Source: CAAGNP01 sp045603545
GTDB taxonomy: Bacteria > Bacteroidota > Bacteroidia > Bacteroidales > UBA932
Assembly: GCA_045603545.1 (NCBI GenBank)
Contig: JAZUMG010000044.1
Location: 1-33,057 of the forward strand
Reading direction: 5' to 3'
DNA: 33,057 bases
The notes under the pieces were generated by a model. The model saw only the letters and a list, made by a program, of their open reading frames with translations, made no database searches and was not told where the DNA came from. This document shows, one piece after another, positions 18,755 to 24,674 of this stretch; position 1 is the stretch's first letter; the number at the start of each line of letters is the position of its first letter. Position numbers and translations under genes: made by a program.

Positions 18755-19201
18755 CTATTGATTTAAGCTTGATATATATTTTACGTAATCTGGTCTGTAG
18801 GTCTTGAGATAATATAGCATACAGTCGTGGACTACCTTGATGATGTTGATTTGATAAATATTACTTATCTGTCTTATGGTATACAACAAAGAGATGTCAA
18901 CGAACTGTCGAAACTGCCTGAACTCCTTAGTGTTCATGCAAGTGTCGTAGATAGGTGCCTTCGGGTAAGATTGCTTGGGCTTTAGAGGCTTGGGAGGCTT
19001 TTGGTCTTTAGACAGATATCCTGACCATTCTGCTATCAGATCATTCCAACCATAATCCTCAAGTACAATGGCAAGTATGTCATTCATGAAGCTGGTTCGC
19101 CTGGTAATTATCCCGTTTTTTTTCAGTTCAGAACGTATTTGTATGAACTCGACAGGAAGGCGAAAGGATGTGTCGACTGTTTTACCTGATAATTTTAGCA
19201 T
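18755..19201 (-). CDS. Hypothetical protein, possible RHH-type partner of ParA
   Basis: 148 residues. Residues about 8-55 (VDTSFRLPVEFIQIRSELKK, then RRTSFMNDILAIVLEDYGW) look like a ribbon-helix-helix DNA-binding fold. A proline/lysine linker (DQKPPKPLKPKQSYPKAP) leads to a second helical half (FRQFRQFVDISLLYTIRQIS). The gene overlaps the parA stop by 20 bp. A small DNA-binding protein directly after ParA often serves as the ParB-like centromere binder, but traB of CTnDOT also stands here. Function is inferred from layout. Confidence 0.6.
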   Translation of the reverse strand: MLKLSGKTVDTSFRLPVEFIQIRSELKKNGIITRRTSFMNDILAIVLEDYGWNDLIAEWSGYLSKDQKPPKPLKPKQSYPKAPIYDTCMNTKEFRQFRQFVDISLLYTIRQISNIYQINIIKVVHDCMLYYLKTYRPDYVKYISSLNQ

Positions 19202-19913
19202 AAATATTCTCTAATAAATTTGTTATGTTGTTTTTATTGTGTTGTTCTGAGTAGGATAAGGTAGAACGGAGAAAATTAGTATTGTCCAAAGACTCACGCC
19301 TGAGTGTGACAGTATTGCCAATCATAGTAGGTAGAACATCCAGACCATAATGCTGAATGGCAGCCGTGTGTTTTTCGTATATCTCTCTATTTTCCCTGGG
19401 ATACACTTTATTCCAGAATAAAGAGACACTGCTTCCAGTCTTCTGTATGGCCATACCCAGCTGAATGTCACTGACTATTGTCTGACGGTCATTTTCAAGA
19501 AGAATAAAATAATGATCTATGATTCTCGAGGCCAGAACCTTGTTGATGCCTAGGCCGTTCATACTTCCTGGCATGTCAATTATGATGAAGTCATAGATTC
19601 CTTTCTTCTTGATGGATGTGAGCTGCGTGAGGAACCTGAGCATTGAGGCATCGTCGTTGATGTTGTCGATCTTTTCCAAACCAAACGCATTGCCGGATAT
19701 ATGCAGGTTCTTTCTATTGTACATGTCAGGACTCTCCTCATATTGTTTTATCTCACGTTGTCTAATGTTAAAGGCATGGTAGGATGGAAAGTCGCAGTCT
19801 ACATATAGCAGATTTTTGTTCTTGACATAAGATAGATAAGAACTCATTAATATATTGAATGTAGTCTTGCCTGTACCACCCTTTTCGGTAAAGAAAGTAA
19901 TTACTGATGTCAT
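19182..19913 (-). CDS. parA: ParA/TraA-like partition ATPase
   Basis: 243 residues. The deviant Walker A motif KGGTGKTT at residues 11-18 and the hydrophobic Walker B DFIIIDMPG at about 110-118 identify a ParA/MinD ATPase. LYVDCDFPS at about 36-44 is the second ParA motif. It is the first gene of the transfer operon, as traA is in CTnDOT, and is transcribed divergently from the initiator gene. That placement suits a partition function for a plasmid and could also regulate the promoter. The promoter is described separately. Confidence 0.85.
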   Translation of the reverse strand: MTSVITFFTEKGGTGKTTFNILMSSYLSYVKNKNLLYVDCDFPSYHAFNIRQREIKQYEESPDMYNRKNLHISGNAFGLEKIDNINDDASMLRFLTQLTSIKKKGIYDFIIIDMPGSMNGLGINKVLASRIIDHYFILLENDRQTIVSDIQLGMAIQKTGSSVSLFWNKVYPRENREIYEKHTAAIQHYGLDVLPTMIGNTVTLRRESLDNTNFLRSTLSYSEQHNKNNITNLLENIYAKIIR

Positions 19914-19940
19914 ATTGACTCCGTTATTTGTGGATTTTCA

Positions 19941-20000
19941 ATGCAAAGATAACTGCAAATTGCAGACTAAGAAAATATTTTACTAATTTTGTTGCAAATT
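19941..20000. promoter_or_regulatory. Divergent parA/rep promoters with central palindrome
   Basis: Minus strand: a perfect Bacteroidetes -7 box TATCTTTG (plus 19944-19951), with TTTC 19 bases upstream, drives parA. Plus strand: -7 box TAATTTTG at 19984-19991, with a partial -33 ATTG near 19960, drives the initiator. A 13-bp palindrome, CTGCAA-A-TTGCAG at 19953-19965, lies inside both promoters. It is a likely operator that controls both directions at once. The binding protein is unknown; the initiator or the ParA partner are candidates. Confidence 0.6.
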
Positions 20001-20009
20001 TTTACAACT

Positions 20010-21065
20010 ATGGAGATAAAACGAATCGAACCCGAGGTGAAAATAAGGCAGCCACGCACTGTTATCCTCACAAACTTAAACTACACCATCACCCAGTACA
20101 GGCTGTTTATGATGGCCATCAACTCTCTGCAGCTCTTCTATGAGAAGTGCATAACATTCAATATCAAACCGGAGGATGCCGTGTTTGATGAATTCAAAAT
20201 CGAAAAAAAAGACGGATATATGATTATCGAGGTAGACATCTCTGATATGATTCACCGTTACAAAGAAGACAATATAGCATACAATCTCAGAAAACTGACC
20301 TCGGCAAACTTTGGCATTAAGATTCCTGACGGTCCAAGACATTGGGTATTTACTTGTCTTTACTCGGAAATGGAAGACTATAAACTAAAGTTCCAGATCT
20401 GGGATAAGGTAAGGGATATGTTCTTTGATATAACCAGGAACTATTTCACCTATGATCTGAACACCGCTATGAGCATAGGATCAATATATACACTAAGGAT
20501 GTACTGGCTTATTATGTCATTTCTGGCAAAAGGAAAATTTTCTCTCAAGATGTCAACTCTCAGAGATATGCTAAACTGCGATAAAAAGTATTTGTCATAT
20601 AGGCGATTTCGAGAAAAAGTCCTAGAAGAAGTTAGAAAAGAGCTCCAGGAACACTCGACACATTGGTTTACCTATCAAGAGGTGGGACGAGATGACGGGG
20701 AGGATCCGGAGAAGATAGAATTCTATGTTTTCAAGAAACTGACCTACAAGGAGAGACAACGTGAAACCGCCGTAAAGAACTCTATCATAAATTACTTCGT
20801 AAAAGAGTATAAGATGCCCTACGACGAGGTCGAAAAAGAGATGTTGGCCATTTGTTTTGAAGATCTGACTCGAATGAATCAGAGGATAAAGGACATACAG
20901 ATAAAATTAAAAGATCCGAAGAACAACATAAAAGATCCGGTTGCTTATGCCCAGTCAGCTGTTAGAAGTCTCTTTGATGATATGAAATACCCGATGGAGC
21001 TGGAAGAGGAGGATCTCAAGGCTTCTCAAATTTCTGTATATGACAGGAGATACTTCGACTACTAA
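20010..21065 (+). CDS. Rep_3-type replication initiator
   Basis: 351 residues from ATG 20010; a TTG at 19989 lies inside the -7 box and is unlikely to be used. The body follows the Rep_3/RepB pattern of paired winged helices. One half has LKFQIWDKVRDMFFDITRNY and GSIYTLRMYWLIMSF; the second has FSLKMSTLRDMLNCDKKYLS and YRRFREKVLEEVRKELQE. It ends in an acidic tail. The protein should bind iterons and open the origin; a matching iteron array starts 325 bp downstream. The gene is followed by a strong terminator. It is the only gene in the left-centre on the plus strand. Confidence 0.82.
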   Translation: MEIKRIEPEVKIRQPRTVILTNLNYTITQYRLFMMAINSLQLFYEKCITFNIKPEDAVFDEFKIEKKDGYMIIEVDISDMIHRYKEDNIAYNLRKLTSANFGIKIPDGPRHWVFTCLYSEMEDYKLKFQIWDKVRDMFFDITRNYFTYDLNTAMSIGSIYTLRMYWLIMSFLAKGKFSLKMSTLRDMLNCDKKYLSYRRFREKVLEEVRKELQEHSTHWFTYQEVGRDDGEDPEKIEFYVFKKLTYKERQRETAVKNSIINYFVKEYKMPYDEVEKEMLAICFEDLTRMNQRIKDIQIKLKDPKNNIKDPVAYAQSAVRSLFDDMKYPMELEEEDLKASQISVYDRRYFDY

Positions 21066-21075
21066 CAAAAAAGTG

Positions 21076-21112
21076 AAAGAGGCAATGAAATAAAACATTG
21101 TCTCTTTTATTT
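21076..21112 (+). terminator. Rho-independent terminator of the initiator gene
   Basis: A 12-bp stem (21076-21087 with 21096-21107, one G-T pair) encloses an 8-base loop and is followed by TTTTATTTAT. It lies 11 bp after the initiator stop. Confidence 0.85.
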
Positions 21113-21389
21113 ATGTTATTTCTCCATCCAAAGTGACTTAAAAATCTTAATGTGATAGCTTGTGATCATTTGGTCTGTCCACTGCATTGCAATACTCTGG
21201 AGTTTCCATATGAAAGGGCATTGACGATGAAAGTCTTTCTCTCTTCTTAGATGAGCACCCATAAGTTTTGCTTATGATAAAACGCAATTTTCTTGTAACA
21301 AAAATGTTATCAAAAATGGCCATTTCGGGCTAAAATTCTGTCAAAAAGATTGAAAATTCCTGAAATAGATTGAAAAAAAATATTTTTCC
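21113..21389. other. Non-coding spacer between initiator and iterons
   Basis: No ORF with coding character was seen. The only structure noticed is a short hairpin, CATAAG-TTTTG-CTTATG, near 21260. The last 90 bases are A/T-rich with runs of A and lead into the iteron array, so this may be the left part of the replication origin. Confidence 0.5.
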
Positions 21390-21570
21390 GAGAAATATTG
21401 GGGGCACTTGTTTTGAAAACAAAAGAAACATTAAAAAAACAAAAGGGGGGTTATTGATACATAAAAAAATGGTCATTTTCTTGGAAAAAGTGGGGGCACG
21501 AGCTGGAAAAAATGGGGGCACTGGATGGAAAAAGTGGGGGCACTCAATTTTTGTGCCCCCATTTTTTCCG
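21390..21570 (+). repeat. Iteron array, probable origin of replication (oriV)
   Basis: Three 18-bp direct repeats, TGGAAAAARTGGGGGCAC, start at 21482, 21504 and 21526, exactly 22 bp apart (two helical turns). A fourth copy in inverted orientation is at 21553-21570, forming a hairpin with the third. A degenerate copy, GAGAAATATTGGGGGCAC, is at 21390-21407. Repeats of this size and phase next to a Rep_3 gene are the usual form of an iteron-controlled theta origin. No clear DnaA box was recognised. Confidence 0.82.
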
Positions 21571-21595
21571 AGATAAGTCATTGATAATCAGCGAG

Positions 21596-21612
21596 TGGCA
21601 TAGTTTTTGCTT
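21596..21612 (+). promoter_or_regulatory. Sigma-54-like -24/-12 promoter
   Basis: TGGCATAGTTTTTGCTT fits TGGCA-N6-TTGC, with GG and GC exactly 10 bases apart as sigma-54 requires. No convincing plus-strand gene follows, so a non-coding or origin-priming transcript is possible. Chance matching in AT-rich DNA cannot be excluded. Confidence 0.45.
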
Positions 21613-21630
21613 ATTTATAGATGATATATC

Positions 21631-21675
21631 AAGGATTATTAATAAGGGATATTTAATAAAAGGATATATAATAAG
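21631..21675. repeat. AT-rich tandem repeats beside the iterons (possible unwinding element)
   Basis: Three degenerate units of about 15 bp follow one another: AAGGATTATTAATA, AGGGATATTTAATAA, AAGGATATATAATAAG. AT-rich short tandem repeats next to iterons usually mark the DNA unwinding element of a theta origin. The assignment rests on position and composition. The 110 bases between here and 21786 show nothing further except a doubled AGAGATCAA near 21731-21748. Confidence 0.5.
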
Positions 21676-21785
21676 TCTTCAGCCTTCGATTTTGCCTTCT
21701 TTTTACCATAACAGACACTTATAGTTGAAAGAGATCAAAAGAGATCAATGAAAAGAAAAAAGAGGGGGATGGCAAGCCAGGAACA

Positions 21786-22448
21786 CTACAATCTGCGGAC
21801 CTTCTGTTGGATTGGTAAGGAGAGAAATATTTTATTTGGATTTTTGGTCATATCAATGAGCCTTTTTGATATACTTTTCCAATTATATTTGCCCATCAAC
21901 ATAATAACAGGTTCATTGAAATCGATATCCTTAAAATAAGTTATTGACTTAGCCGGCATTATTTTATTTGAATTTTGAAACTTTGCTGTATAGAAACCCA
22001 ACATATCATCCAGACTATATAAAGTTGACAATGCAGCTATATCTATGAAGTCCTTTAGCCTTGTTCCATTTTGTGAAATGGCAGAGAGCTTCATCGCAAT
22101 AATATCTGCTATACTCTCCAACCTAATGCCATCTATTATATCGGGGGCCATCAAGCGAGGATAGTCATAATGGATAAAATCTAACATAACCTCCCCTACA
22201 AATCCCTTAAGCGTGTACCCCCTTTCATAAGAGACCCTGAAGGAATATTTTCTTTCTAACATTTGCCTCAGTTCGCTTATATCAAATTTCTCATCGGTAA
22301 ACAAATCCAAGTCAACACTCTTTCTGTGTCCAAGACGAAGAGATAGTGCTGTTCCTCCGACAAGATTAAAACTAGAGAGCATTGGCTCATTCTGGAGAGC
22401 TCTTAGTAATTCCAGTGTTCTGTCATCAACCGTTTCTTTGTGTAACAT
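21786..22448 (-). CDS. AbiEii/AbiGii-type nucleotidyltransferase toxin
   Basis: 220 residues. The nucleotidyltransferase core is clear: GG at 31-32 in LVGGTALSLRLGHR and the catalytic S-x-D-x-D as SVDLDLF at 44-50. LKDFIDIAAL at about 130 is the usual follow-up of AbiEii proteins. ATG 22448 is chosen because AAGGAGG stands 8 bases ahead, inside the end of the partner gene, giving a 46-bp overlap. Family members act as toxins in AbiE-type systems, with a cognate antitoxin upstream, and confer phage resistance or element stability. The activity here is inferred. Confidence 0.83.
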   Translation of the reverse strand: MLHKETVDDRTLELLRALQNEPMLSSFNLVGGTALSLRLGHRKSVDLDLFTDEKFDISELRQMLERKYSFRVSYERGYTLKGFVGEVMLDFIHYDYPRLMAPDIIDGIRLESIADIIAMKLSAISQNGTRLKDFIDIAALSTLYSLDDMLGFYTAKFQNSNKIMPAKSITYFKDIDFNEPVIMLMGKYNWKSISKRLIDMTKNPNKIFLSLPIQQKVRRL

Positions 22449-22723
22449 CGTAATTCCTCCTTTTTCAGATTAAAAAAAATACACACGAAGTTCAAATCTA
22501 TTTCATTGAGATAAGGGATAGATTTAATTACCTCTCTAACCCCCTCTATACCTCCATACATATCAAAAGCTGCATAAAAATCTTCCGGATATCCCATTTC
22601 GATCACACGCTGAACAACTATGACTCGTCCTTTCTGCCAGTCGAATTCTTCCAGATCATATTCCCATAAGAGCGAAGGGTTCAATTTATGCCCTCCAGGG
22701 ATGTATTCATCAAAAATAACCAT
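22403..22723 (-). CDS. DUF6922-like partner of the nucleotidyltransferase
   Basis: 106 residues. The segment SLLWEYDLEEFDWQKGRVIV then VQRVIEMGYPEDFYAAFDMYGG matches, from memory, the DUF6922 group found upstream of AbiEii-like genes in Bacteroidetes. No wing-helix typical of AbiEi antitoxins is visible, so a direct antitoxin role is uncertain. It lies 23 bp downstream of the RHH-like gene and overlaps the toxin gene by 46 bp, which suggests one transcript and linked translation. Confidence 0.7.
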   Translation of the reverse strand: MVIFDEYIPGGHKLNPSLLWEYDLEEFDWQKGRVIVVQRVIEMGYPEDFYAAFDMYGGIEGVREVIKSIPYLNEIDLNFVCIFFNLKKEELRCYTKKRLMTEHWNY

Positions 22724-22746
22724 ACCGCATTTTCTTCGATTTAAGA

Positions 22747-23061
22747 CTATATCATATTTCTTATGAGATACTCCTCCACTGCCACGGAGATAATGTCTCC
22801 AATCGAAGATTTTTGACCGTTTTTGGCTAAATATAACTTATACTCTTCAAGGCTAATCTTGGTGGTAAGGTCAATTCTTACAAGAGCTGTTGTTTCCGCC
22901 TTGGAATGTTTGGATTCATCGAAAACGAGTGACCTCCCTTTTACTTTCTTTTCATTGTCTGATGGGTAATCTGATACCCAATCCTGTTTCTTTGCTTCAC
23001 TGGTCATCTCTTCCAGTTGTCCGAACACATTTGTATCCGGAATGTGTATCTCTGTCGCCAT
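22747..23061 (-). CDS. RHH-like small DNA-binding protein, probable autorepressor
   Basis: 104 residues from ATG 23061 (MATEIHIPDTNVFGQLEEM). A longer frame to 23172 would translate the promoter repeats, so I reject it. The C-terminal third (ALVRIDLTTKISLEEYKLYL, then SSIGDIISVAVEEYLI) has the strand-helix-helix order of ribbon-helix-helix proteins. The N-terminal part is acidic and unassigned. Octamer repeats overlie its own promoter, a typical target of RHH repressors. It could be an antitoxin-like regulator of the AbiE-like pair or a partition protein. Confidence 0.65.
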   Translation of the reverse strand: MATEIHIPDTNVFGQLEEMTSEAKKQDWVSDYPSDNEKKVKGRSLVFDESKHSKAETTALVRIDLTTKISLEEYKLYLAKNGQKSSIGDIISVAVEEYLIRNMI

Positions 23062-23062
23062 T

Positions 23063-23171
23063 GTTATTTGTTTACTTGTTAATTTGTTTACAAATATATT
23101 TGTTAATTTGTTAACAAACAAAAAAATATTCCTCTCTCTTCTGGCAATGTTAACAAGTTTACAAGTTAACA
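23063..23171 (-). promoter_or_regulatory. Promoter overlapped by octamer repeats (RHH operator)
   Basis: The minus-strand promoter is TTTG (plus 23119-23122), 20 bases, TATATTTG (plus 23091-23098). TTTGTTWA-type octamers repeat over it with the conserved G at 23070, 23078, 23086, 23102 and 23110, an 8-bp period with one gap. A second cluster in the opposite orientation lies at 23149-23171. A start of transcription near 23084 leaves a leader of about 23 bases. Such phased repeats are how RHH proteins bind cooperatively. Confidence 0.65.
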
Positions 23172-23411
23172 AAATCCTTGAATGATATCTGAAGTCATTC
23201 GTGCGAAGACATGAACTATTGTTATTCGTAAGGAAATATATGTCTCAATTTCTATATGCAAGGTGTGTGTTTGTAGCACAAAATGTACTAAAACACGTTA
23301 CCTTGCGACAGTTCCTGTCGGGGAAAAAACTCCCAAGTCGTTTTTTTAGCAAATATATTTGTAGCACAAATATATGGGAATTTTGTACCTTTGTGTATAA
23401 AATTCCAACCA
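23172..23411. other. Mobilization intergenic region: palindromic repeats, hairpins, candidate oriT
   Basis: A 13-bp near-palindrome, TTTGT-AGC-ACAAA, occurs twice in direct orientation at 23270-23282 and 23358-23370. Between them lies GACAG-TTC-CTGTC near 23310, and GAATGA/TCATTC near 23179-23200 forms another hairpin. A -7 box TACCTTTG at 23386-23393 could drive the mobilization gene; no good -33 is seen. Short inverted repeats just upstream of a relaxosome accessory gene are where oriT is expected, but the nic site cannot be read from sequence. Confidence 0.45.
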
Positions 23412-23804
23412 ATGAAAACCAAAGGAAACCGTGTCCACAACATCCATTTTCGTCTCACAGAAAGCGAGATGATCCAGCTATCCGGACGACAAAGAGAAGC
23501 CGGTTACTATTCCAGATCTAAATATATCCGGGCTCTAATCTTTTCCCACAAGAACAAGATAGAGATGATCCCGGGTTCAGATGCTCATATCTCACTCCGC
23601 ACTCAAGAACTTCTAGATATACATAAGGAGATAAATAGAATTGGCCAGAATTACAACCAGGTTGTCCGATCGATCAATGCTGCAGCACAAGCTGACAAGT
23701 ACCCATCAGCATATGTTCTCAAACGGCTTGATGAGCTTCATCAGATGACAGCACAGGTTATGGATATACAGAAATTGCTATTATACAATATGGAACAATA
23801 CTAG
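23412..23804 (+). CDS. Mobilization accessory protein (MobA/MobC-like, RHH)
   Basis: 130 residues from ATG 23412 (MKTKGNRVHNIHFRLTESEM). The N-terminal half is a ribbon-helix-helix: HFRLTESEMIQLSGRQREAG then YYSRSKYIRALIF. The C-terminal half carries the relaxosome signature IHKEINRIGQNYNQVVRSIN, a form shared by small Mob proteins that bend oriT and help the relaxase. The relaxase itself is 5 kb away on the other strand, so the mob genes are split. A TTG-type earlier start at 23391 falls in the promoter and is unlikely. Confidence 0.85.
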   Translation: MKTKGNRVHNIHFRLTESEMIQLSGRQREAGYYSRSKYIRALIFSHKNKIEMIPGSDAHISLRTQELLDIHKEINRIGQNYNQVVRSINAAAQADKYPSAYVLKRLDELHQMTAQVMDIQKLLLYNMEQY

Positions 23805-23811
23805 TGATGCG

Positions 23812-24071
23812 TTAATCATAATCCTCGTGCATCCAGGTGCCTCCACCCTTTGAAGGTGCCCTGTTTACTGTTATAACTAATTCATTCTCATAAGTGTGAG
23901 ATTTTCTCACACTTGAAAAATGTCGTTTTAACGCATCGGAATACTCCTTGGTAGATGGCAATCGAAGCCAATCCACCGGTCTCTTCCCGAACGGCTTGGC
24001 CATCTGGGTGGCATTGACCATAGTGGTCCAGTCATCACATCTGAAGGTGATGGGAGCATCCTGATAAGAGA
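23812..24071 (-). pseudogene. Truncated KilA-N domain gene fragment
   Basis: The frame translates to SYQDAPITFRCDDWTTMVNA and on through TQMAKPFGKRPVDWLR to a truncated end, GTWMHEDYD-stop. This copies the first 100 residues of the intact KilA-N gene at 29922-30734. Plus 23982-24071 is identical to 30617-30706 except at 24030. Upstream of the match there is no start codon in frame before a TAA; the first ATG is at 24021. The middle differs from the intact copy and the C-terminal domain is missing. A 69-residue peptide from 24021 could still be made. Confidence 0.75.
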
Positions 24072-24103
24072 CAGAGACAATGCTGTAATGGCATTGTCTC
24101 TGT
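24071..24103. terminator. Strong hairpin between the 46-codon ORF and the KilA-N fragment
   Basis: Perfect 13-bp inverted repeat (24071-24083 with 24091-24103) around a 7-base loop. No U-run longer than three bases follows on either strand, so termination efficiency is uncertain. The minus strand has the better tail (CTCTTAT). It begins exactly at the end of the duplicated KilA-N block. Confidence 0.5.
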
Positions 24104-24165
24104 TATGAACACCGAGGGGAAGTGGATCACCGCAAGGAAGCGGTCGGTGCTACTCGACTACTGAG
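24104..24165 (-). other. Short structured spacer
   Basis: On the minus strand CACCGA/TCGGTG encloses ACCGC-TTCCTT-GCGGT, a nested hairpin just after the stop of the small ORF. It may be part of the 3' end of that transcript. No protein coding was recognised. Confidence 0.35.
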
Positions 24166-24306
24166 TTATCCCCCAATAACACGATAGTGAGAACGCACCT
24201 TGACTGTTTTGCCATTGACAACTCGCTTGTGCGACTTTATCTTGACAACCTTTTGGGTGCTGACTTCAATATGAATATTCAGCTTGATGCTTAGTTGTTC
24301 TTTCAT
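24166..24306 (-). CDS. Small basic protein, 46 residues
   Basis: ATG 24306 to TAA 24166-24168. The peptide is MKEQLSIKLNIHIEVSTQKV followed by KIKSHKRVVNGKTVKVRSHY and a short end. It is strongly basic and beta-prone, with the half-repeat (K)VKxxSH(K/Y)RV seen twice. No family was identified. A consensus Bacteroidetes promoter 160 bp upstream and the long structured leader argue that it is expressed. It lies in a scarred stretch between an integrase remnant and a KilA-N fragment. Confidence 0.55.
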   Translation of the reverse strand: MKEQLSIKLNIHIEVSTQKVVKIKSHKRVVNGKTVKVRSHYRVIGG

Positions 24307-24470
24307 GATAATAAGTTAAATGAATTCTTGTAAAGAACACTGTGGATCTCGCAGAACTACATCCCTCGGCTTTAGGGTCTGTCTTTGAAAAGAAAAAGGT
24401 ATTCAGTGAGGGCTGAACACCTTAATCATTCGAATTCATTTAACGCCTTTCGGCTATCCTTTTATCATGA
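24307..24470 (-). promoter_or_regulatory. Long structured 5' leader of the 46-residue ORF
   Basis: A 13-bp perfect inverted repeat, GTTAAATGAATTC at 24315-24327 with GAATTCATTTAAC at 24432-24444, closes a region of 104 bases. Inside, on the minus strand, GGTGTTCAG and CTGAATACC form a 9-bp hairpin with one G-U. The leader would fold into a large branched structure ending 8 bases before the start codon, so it may mask or present the start. An invertible DNA segment is the other reading. Confidence 0.5.
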
Positions 24471-24472
24471 TG

Positions 24473-24503
24473 CAAATATACAGACTTTTCCCATTTCCAC
24501 AAA
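24473..24503 (-). promoter_or_regulatory. Consensus Bacteroidetes promoter
   Basis: On the minus strand TTTG (plus 24500-24503), a 19-base spacer and TATATTTG (plus 24473-24480) match both boxes exactly. Transcription should start near 24466 and run left through the structured leader into the 46-codon ORF. Confidence 0.75.
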
Positions 24504-24527
24504 TTTTTGTAAAGAAATTGGGTGTGG

Positions 24528-24674
24528 TCAGTCCATGAAATTCATCTTGTTCATTTCGATGATTTTGAACTCATCAACGTTGTCGATTTAAGGCTTCATT
24601 GACTTGTAATCACTGCGACCAATCCATTTCATTACGATGTTTGGAACGACTACACCAGAGAGGGTATTGATCAT
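24528..24674 (-). pseudogene. Remnant of a tyrosine recombinase (integrase) C-terminus
   Basis: The minus frame reads MINTLSGVVVPNIVMKWIGR then SDYKSMKP, a stop, and IDNVDEFKIIEMNKMNFMD, a stop. Bacteroidetes integrases carry IVMKWTGHSDYKAMKPYID near their end. Here the catalytic-region His of the TGH motif is Arg, and the conserved Tyr after KP, which is the expected nucleophile, is a stop codon (TAA). Only about 48 codons survive and the fragment abuts the hipA stop. It is a dead tail of an older integrative element. Confidence 0.72.

Noticed and set aside
21482..21570. Possible CRISPR array
   Set aside because: Repeats are 18 bp with 4-bp spacers and one inverted copy. That is an iteron pattern; no cas genes are present.
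21748..21939. Plus-strand ORF of 63 codons with a hydrophobic centre after the sigma-54-like site
   Set aside because: More than three quarters of it overlaps the AbiEii-type gene in antisense. It has no recognisable family and is best seen as a chance frame.
24607..24674. Possible active integrase gene
   Set aside because: Only the C-terminal tail remains, with a stop codon in place of the tyrosine nucleophile.
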